From Carthagonibacter metallireducens (GTDB lineage: Bacteria; Gemmatimonadota; Gemmatimonadetes; Palauibacterales; Palauibacteraceae), in assembly GCA_023554445.1 (NCBI GenBank), contig JAMJQQ010000088.1:1-50847 (forward strand): 50,847 nucleotides of DNA. Direction: 5' to 3'. The notes beneath the pieces are model-generated. The model made no database searches. It was not told where the DNA came from and was given only the letters and a program-made list of their open reading frames with translations. Positions 47,373-50,847 of this stretch are shown here, one piece after another. Within the stretch, counting starts at the first letter, position 1; each line of letters begins with the position of its first letter. The translations under genes and the position numbers were made by a program.

Positions 47373-49619
47373 GTGCGCGCCCGAGTGCTCGGCGGTCGAT
47401 TTCCAGCACTGGCGGCGTTGATGATAGCCGCCGGTCCCGAACTGGCCTCCGGTCAGGAGAATCTGTCCTCCTCCGCCGTGGCTTCAGACGATGACCCTCC
47501 CCACGTCGGCCTCGTTCTGAGTGGCGGGGCCGCACGCGGGTTTGCCCACGTGGGCGTCATCGAAGCGCTCGAGGCGTACGGGATCCAGATCGACATCGTG
47601 ACCGGAACCAGCATGGGCTCGATCATCGGCGGCCTGTATGCCATCGGATACTCTCCGGCGCGACTGCGCGGGGTGACCTCTGACCTCGACTGGCAACGGG
47701 TGCTCAGCGACACTCCCGAGCGGCGCAACCTGACGATCGAGCGGAAGTGGGAAGAGGGAAGACTACTGTTCTCGATCCCGATGCGTGGCGTAGTGCCCGA
47801 ACTGCCCACGAGTCTCATCGAGGGCCAACGGATTTCACAGGTGCTGACGGGGCTGACCTGGTCGGTACACGCGGAATCGGACTTCACGGCGTTTCCCCGG
47901 CCCTTCGGTGCCGTGGCCACGGAGCTGGAGACCGGCGAGGCTGTGCCGCTCCGCTCCGGATACCTGCCCCGGGCGATCCGCGCCAGTCTCTCGATTCCCG
48001 CCGCCTTCGCGCCGGTCGAGATCGACGGGCGTCTGCTGATCGACGGGGGCCTGGCACGGAATCTACCTGCGCAGGATGCTCTGGATCTCGGCGCCGACTG
48101 GTTGATCTGCAGCGACGTATCGGAGCCTCTGTCGTCACAGGACAGCCTCAGCAATCTCGCCGAGATCCTCAACCAGACGATCGCCTACCGGATGTGGGAG
48201 AGCACGGAAATCCAGCGCTCTCTGTGCGACGTACTGATCGTGCCGGATGTTCCGAGTTCGCTCTCCACGGGCTTCGACCGCTCGGAGGAGATCATCGAGT
48301 ATGGGACCATGGCGGCCGAGGCAGTTCTGGATTCCCTGATCCGCCTCGGACTCCCCGTCGCGCCCGATACTGGAATCCGCGACCGGGTGAGTGCCCGGCT
48401 GGATCCACTGCCCGGCCCGGTCCGGATCGCGTCGATCGACGTCGTGGGACTCGAACGGGTCGATCGTGCGACGATCGACCGCACCCTGGAGGTCGAGCCG
48501 GGGGATCTGGTGTCGGCCGCCGAGATGGACCGGGACATCAGTCGCCTTTACGACACGCGGCTCTTCCGAAGCGTCTGGTACCGCCTGACGCCCGCGGCTG
48601 GCGCAGCCGGTGAATCCGATCTTATGGACCTGACCGTTGAAGTACGCGAGCGGAATCGGAACAGTCTCGGAGTCTCGTACCGTTACGACAGCCGTTATAA
48701 GGCCTCTCTCCTGCTTGGCGCGGGATTCCGCAATCTGGTGTTCCCGGGTTCCTTCGCCCGGGGAGAGGTGCGTCTCGGGGAGCAGACCCGGTTCGCGGCC
48801 GAATTCGGCAAACGGTGGGGCTGGTCCGCGGCGCCGATCGCTGCCCTCCGCTTCGAGAGTACGCGAATGCCCTTCGACATCTTCGAGATGGGCCGGTCGG
48901 TGGCAGAGCCGGATGTCAGCTCCACCCTGATCCACGGCGTGGCCGGCTTCAGCTTCGGCTACAGCGCATTCGTCGGCGTGGAGGGCGGTTTCCAGAGCCT
49001 CGCCATCGACGAAGCGCCGGACGATCGAGACTGGCTTGCGGGCGACGAGGATTTCTGGACCGTCGCGGGTGTGGTTCGAGTGGATCGCTGGGACCGCGCG
49101 CGGTTTCCCCGACGTGGATGGGCGTTGCAGGGACAAGCTCTGTGGACAGCCGGTATTTCGAATGATGGGGACTTCTCCCAGCAGGTCGTCGATGCGCAGG
49201 GCATCATGCCGATCTCGGGTCAAATCGGAATTCTCGCGCGTCTGACGGCGGGTGCGACCGACGGCGATTCGATTCCGCTGAACTACCTCTACTTCGTCGG
49301 GGGCGCACAACAGTACGACCTGTACCGAGATCATCAGTTCCCGTTCTACGGTCTGGGCGTCAACGAGAAACGGGGCCGTTACCTGCAGGCGGCCACTCTC
49401 GGACTGCAATGGGAATTCATGTCGGACTTCTTCGCCCAGGTTCGCGGGAACACGGCGGCTCTTCCGGAACAGTGGGATTGGGACGACGATGCGTTCTTCT
49501 GGGGCTGGGGCGTGACCCTCGGCGCCTGGACACGGTTCGGATCGGGCGCCCTCACCGTCGCGGGAGAGGACTTCTCCGAGTGGCCGCGGGTCGAGATCGA
49601 CGTAGGATTTCCGTTCTGA
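47373..49619 (+). CDS. patatin-like phospholipase with POTRA and outer-membrane barrel (type Vd secretion)
   Basis: 748 residues from GTG 47373, two bases after the preceding stop. A signal peptide (ALAALMIAAGPELASGQ) precedes a patatin domain (~44-300) with the oxyanion loop LSGGAARGFAHVG, nucleophile elbow GTSMGS and catalytic Asp in LIDGGLARN. One POTRA domain follows (~345-420: VRIASIDVVGLERVD...LFRSVWYRL). A 16-strand BamA/FplA-like barrel runs to the terminal Phe (VEIDVGFPF). PlpD/FplA proteins of this plan carry a lipolytic passenger across the outer membrane. The catalytic dyad Ser-Asp is intact. Confidence 0.94.
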   Translation: MRARVLGGRFPALAALMIAAGPELASGQENLSSSAVASDDDPPHVGLVLSGGAARGFAHVGVIEALEAYGIQIDIVTGTSMGSIIGGLYAIGYSPARLRGVTSDLDWQRVLSDTPERRNLTIERKWEEGRLLFSIPMRGVVPELPTSLIEGQRISQVLTGLTWSVHAESDFTAFPRPFGAVATELETGEAVPLRSGYLPRAIRASLSIPAAFAPVEIDGRLLIDGGLARNLPAQDALDLGADWLICSDVSEPLSSQDSLSNLAEILNQTIAYRMWESTEIQRSLCDVLIVPDVPSSLSTGFDRSEEIIEYGTMAAEAVLDSLIRLGLPVAPDTGIRDRVSARLDPLPGPVRIASIDVVGLERVDRATIDRTLEVEPGDLVSAAEMDRDISRLYDTRLFRSVWYRLTPAAGAAGESDLMDLTVEVRERNRNSLGVSYRYDSRYKASLLLGAGFRNLVFPGSFARGEVRLGEQTRFAAEFGKRWGWSAAPIAALRFESTRMPFDIFEMGRSVAEPDVSSTLIHGVAGFSFGYSAFVGVEGGFQSLAIDEAPDDRDWLAGDEDFWTVAGVVRVDRWDRARFPRRGWALQGQALWTAGISNDGDFSQQVVDAQGIMPISGQIGILARLTAGATDGDSIPLNYLYFVGGAQQYDLYRDHQFPFYGLGVNEKRGRYLQAATLGLQWEFMSDFFAQVRGNTAALPEQWDWDDDAFFWGWGVTLGAWTRFGSGALTVAGEDFSEWPRVEIDVGFPF

Positions 49620-49644
49620 GACGCCGTCCGGTGACCTCTGGTTG

Positions 49645-49680
49645 CGGCGCCCATGAGACCGGGACCGGCCGCGGGCGCCG
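49645..49680. terminator. hairpin between convergent genes
   Basis: CGGCGCCC (49645-49652) and GGGCGCCG (49673-49680) form a perfect 8-bp stem around a 20-base loop, placed between the patatin stop (+) and the stop of the minus-strand gene. No T-run follows, so termination strength is uncertain. Confidence 0.4.
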
Positions 49681-49682
49681 GG

Positions 49683-50321
49683 TCAGTCTACGAGATCGCT
49701 CAGCACCACGCGGTAGGCAGGTGCGTGGGCCCTCGAATACTCCTCGGAGTGGTGTACGGCCGGATATCCCTCCTCCGCCTTCTCATCGAAGAATGAACCG
49801 AGTTCCCCCGGGGTGAGTCCGGCGGCTCCTGAAAGCGTTGTCTGGCAGGCGCGAATCTCGTCCATCCGGGCCCGGATGGAATCGCCGGGTGGAGCGATCA
49901 CCTCTGCCGTGCGCAGGAAGGCATCGAAGACCTGCTCCTGGTCGCGACCCGCCGCCCGCCATGGACGCAGGTTCAGGCGCACCAGGCGCCCGTCTCCGGA
50001 CAGCGGCTCCAGCACCTGCTCACCCTCGAGCGGCATGCCGAGAGAGTCCCATTCCCGCTCGAGCCAGCCGCGGGCCATGTCGGGATTCCGGATCGCGTGG
50101 CCCGGTCCGGCCACGGCCTGGTGCAGCAGCTTGTACACGTCTCTCGCCTTCAGCGAAGTGTAGTGCCGCGCGTGCCAGGCCAGCACCGGTTCGAATCGCG
50201 CGATGGTCTCCTCCAGGCATCCGGTGGTCGGATCCAGCCCGGCCGGCGCTCGCGACATGCCGAACGAGACGCCGATGATGCAGATGGCCGCCGCCAGAAG
50301 TCCGAAGCGAACAGAACGCAA
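49683..50321 (-). CDS. uncharacterised secreted/anchored protein
   Basis: 212 residues. A hydrophobic N-terminal segment (FGLLAAAICIIGVSFGMS) serves as signal or anchor. The body contains YTSLKARDVYKLLHQAVAGPGHAI, WLEREWDSLG, DGRLVRLNLRPWRA and VFDAFLRTAE, phrases I think recur in conserved hypothetical proteins, but I cannot name a family. The start is decided by the ribosome binding site. A full AAGGAGGTG stands six bases before TTG 50321, whereas GTG 50330 lies within that site. No conserved catalytic motif recognised. Confidence 0.72.
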   Translation of the reverse strand: MRSVRFGLLAAAICIIGVSFGMSRAPAGLDPTTGCLEETIARFEPVLAWHARHYTSLKARDVYKLLHQAVAGPGHAIRNPDMARGWLEREWDSLGMPLEGEQVLEPLSGDGRLVRLNLRPWRAAGRDQEQVFDAFLRTAEVIAPPGDSIRARMDEIRACQTTLSGAAGLTPGELGSFFDEKAEEGYPAVHHSEEYSRAHAPAYRVVLSDLVD

Positions 50322-50327
50322 AGCCGG

Positions 50328-50336
50328 CACCTCCTT
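50328..50336 (-). promoter_or_regulatory. full-consensus Shine-Dalgarno site deciding a TTG start
   Basis: Read on the minus strand this is AAGGAGGTG, nearly the whole anti-16S complement. It sits six bases before TTG 50321. The GTG at 50330, which opens the frame further out, is part of the site itself and so cannot be the start. Confidence 0.6.
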
Positions 50337-50489
50337 CGATCCGGGACGACGTTGCTCGACGTCACCCCCACGCGTCTCCTCCGTGAAACAACTATCTCAG
50401 ACCGCACTGAATCTGCCAGCGTCTCAAGGACGCCTGCAACGGACCGGCTCGTGCAGTCAAGGGCATGAGGGTCGGCCGGTGAGCCACCG

Positions 50490-50760
50490 TCAGCCGGGCG
50501 AAGGAACCTCGGGGGCAGCGACCTTCGCCGCCCGCGCCAGCTCCCGCACTTCGTCCCAGTCCACGTCGCGAAGGTTGTGCATGGGACAGAATTTCGGGCC
50601 ACACATGGCGCAGAACTCGGCCGTCTTGAAGTAGTCGTCCGCGAGCGTCTCGTCGTGGTAGGCCCGCGCCGTGTCCGGATCCAGCGAGAGTTCGAACTGC
50701 CGGTCCCAGTCGAAGTCGAACCGGGCCCGGCTGATCTCGATGCGTGGTGTGACGTGACAT
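50490..50760 (-). pseudogene. thiC: thiC remnant: riboswitch-proximal start fused out of frame to the ThiC C-terminus
   Basis: The minus strand encodes the C-terminal ~80 residues of ThiC (phosphomethylpyrimidine synthase): SRARFDFDWDRQFELSLDP, TARAYHDETL, then the [4Fe-4S]-binding FCAMCGPKFCPMH (C-x2-C-x4-C) and a tail ending at TGA 50490. Full ThiC is about 430-640 residues, so the catalytic barrel is missing. The ATG at 50760 has GGGAG five bases before it, right after the TPP aptamer, but it reads in another frame. No ATG, GTG or TTG opens the ThiC frame upstream. The join lies between 50760 and about 50741. A deletion in the genome and a misassembly at the contig end are both possible. 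Confidence 0.8.
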
Positions 50761-50765
50761 CGGGA

Positions 50766-50847
50766 CTCCCTTCGCTGGCATTACCCAGATCAGGTTCCAA
50801 GGGTATGATCTCAGCCGTCCGCCGCATGCGGCCGGCACCCCTGCAGG
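50766..50847 (-). promoter_or_regulatory. TPP riboswitch (THI element)
   Basis: Read on the minus strand, all conserved parts of the thiamine pyrophosphate aptamer appear in order: GGGGTGCC (50834-50841), CTGAGAT (50808-50814), ACCCTT, AACCTGATCTGG (50785-50796), AATGCCAGCG (50773-50782) and the closing AAGGGAG (50766-50772). The closing strand contains the GGGAG ribosome binding site of the ATG at 50760, so ligand binding should hide it and lower translation. The 5' end may extend slightly beyond the window. Confidence 0.96.

Noticed and set aside
46546..47535. Minus-strand N-terminal extension of the HAMP-PAS sensor
   Set aside because: The frame is open far upstream but would lie antisense to the PG-binding gene, is Arg/Ser/Gly-rich, and precedes a normal first membrane helix starting at GTG 46545.
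1..50847. CRISPR array, prophage, transposon or restriction system
   Set aside because: No regular short repeats with spacers, no transposase, integrase, phage structural or methyltransferase-endonuclease genes were seen on either strand.

Overview
The window is GC-rich, densely coded DNA from a diderm bacterium. Outer-membrane barrels, lipoproteins, Tat signals, a patatin/POTRA/barrel protein and many secreted peptidases show an outer membrane. The overall style (NAD-type isocitrate dehydrogenase, glutaryl-CoA dehydrogenase, M28 and M1 peptidases, several uncharacterised envelope proteins, no mobile DNA) is most like Gemmatimonadota or a neighbouring phylum. That placement is inference from gene content only, because no rRNA or ribosomal protein gene is present. 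I saw no insertion sequence, phage gene, integrase or CRISPR array.

Layout from left to right. 1-3897: a 5'-truncated secreted-type metallopeptidase, aroB and a long-chain acyl-CoA ligase-like protein with altered active-site motifs. 4010-5977: an NYN ribonuclease-fold protein with two OST-HTH/LOTUS domains and an HhH-like tail. 6019-8156: a 3-methyladenine glycosylase and an NhaC-type antiporter. 8163-8384: a well-formed promoter, a foldable RNA and the best intrinsic terminator in the window, placed just before a pterin pair (PTPS and folE). 9479-14211: a Trm112-like/methyltransferase-like protein, a small membrane protein, TPR proteins, a second acyl-CoA synthetase and cutA. 14225-16746 (minus): a DUF445 membrane protein and a lipoprotein. 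16848-18125: a dicarboxylate/glutamate symporter.

18682-24638 is a tightly packed, mostly translationally coupled run: sugar-nucleotide transferase, small membrane protein, barrel, glycerophosphodiesterase, two unknown secreted proteins, icd, a zinc-ribbon membrane protein and a His/Glu-rich barrel. Glutaryl-CoA dehydrogenase, a PAP2 phosphatase, tRNA-Arg(TCG), a membrane glycerophosphodiesterase and an M28 peptidase follow. 30941-34289 is a four-gene metal-handling operon: a PCu(A)C copper-chaperone lipoprotein, an ABC ATPase, an FtsX/MacB-type permease with exposed His motifs, and a ZnuA-like lipoprotein lacking two usual His ligands. After it come an HdeD-like protein, a PD-(D/E)XK-like orphan, an aldo/keto reductase, a terpene-cyclase-repeat protein coupled to a DUF362 Tat lipoprotein, a Tat-exported glycosylasparaginase, an F420-reductase-like enzyme, an M1 peptidase, a Ca2+/Na+ antiporter coupled to a HAMP-PAS sensor without an output domain, and a PG-binding protein coupled to a type Vd patatin.

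The right end holds a textbook TPP riboswitch on the minus strand. It leads directly into only the last ~90 codons of thiC, in a different frame from the riboswitch-proximal ATG. Either thiC is decayed here or the contig end is a collapsed assembly. The strongest candidates for new biology are the metal operon, the structured RNA before the pterin genes, the NYN-LOTUS-LOTUS-HhH protein, the altered acyl-CoA ligase, and the riboswitch/thiC remnant.
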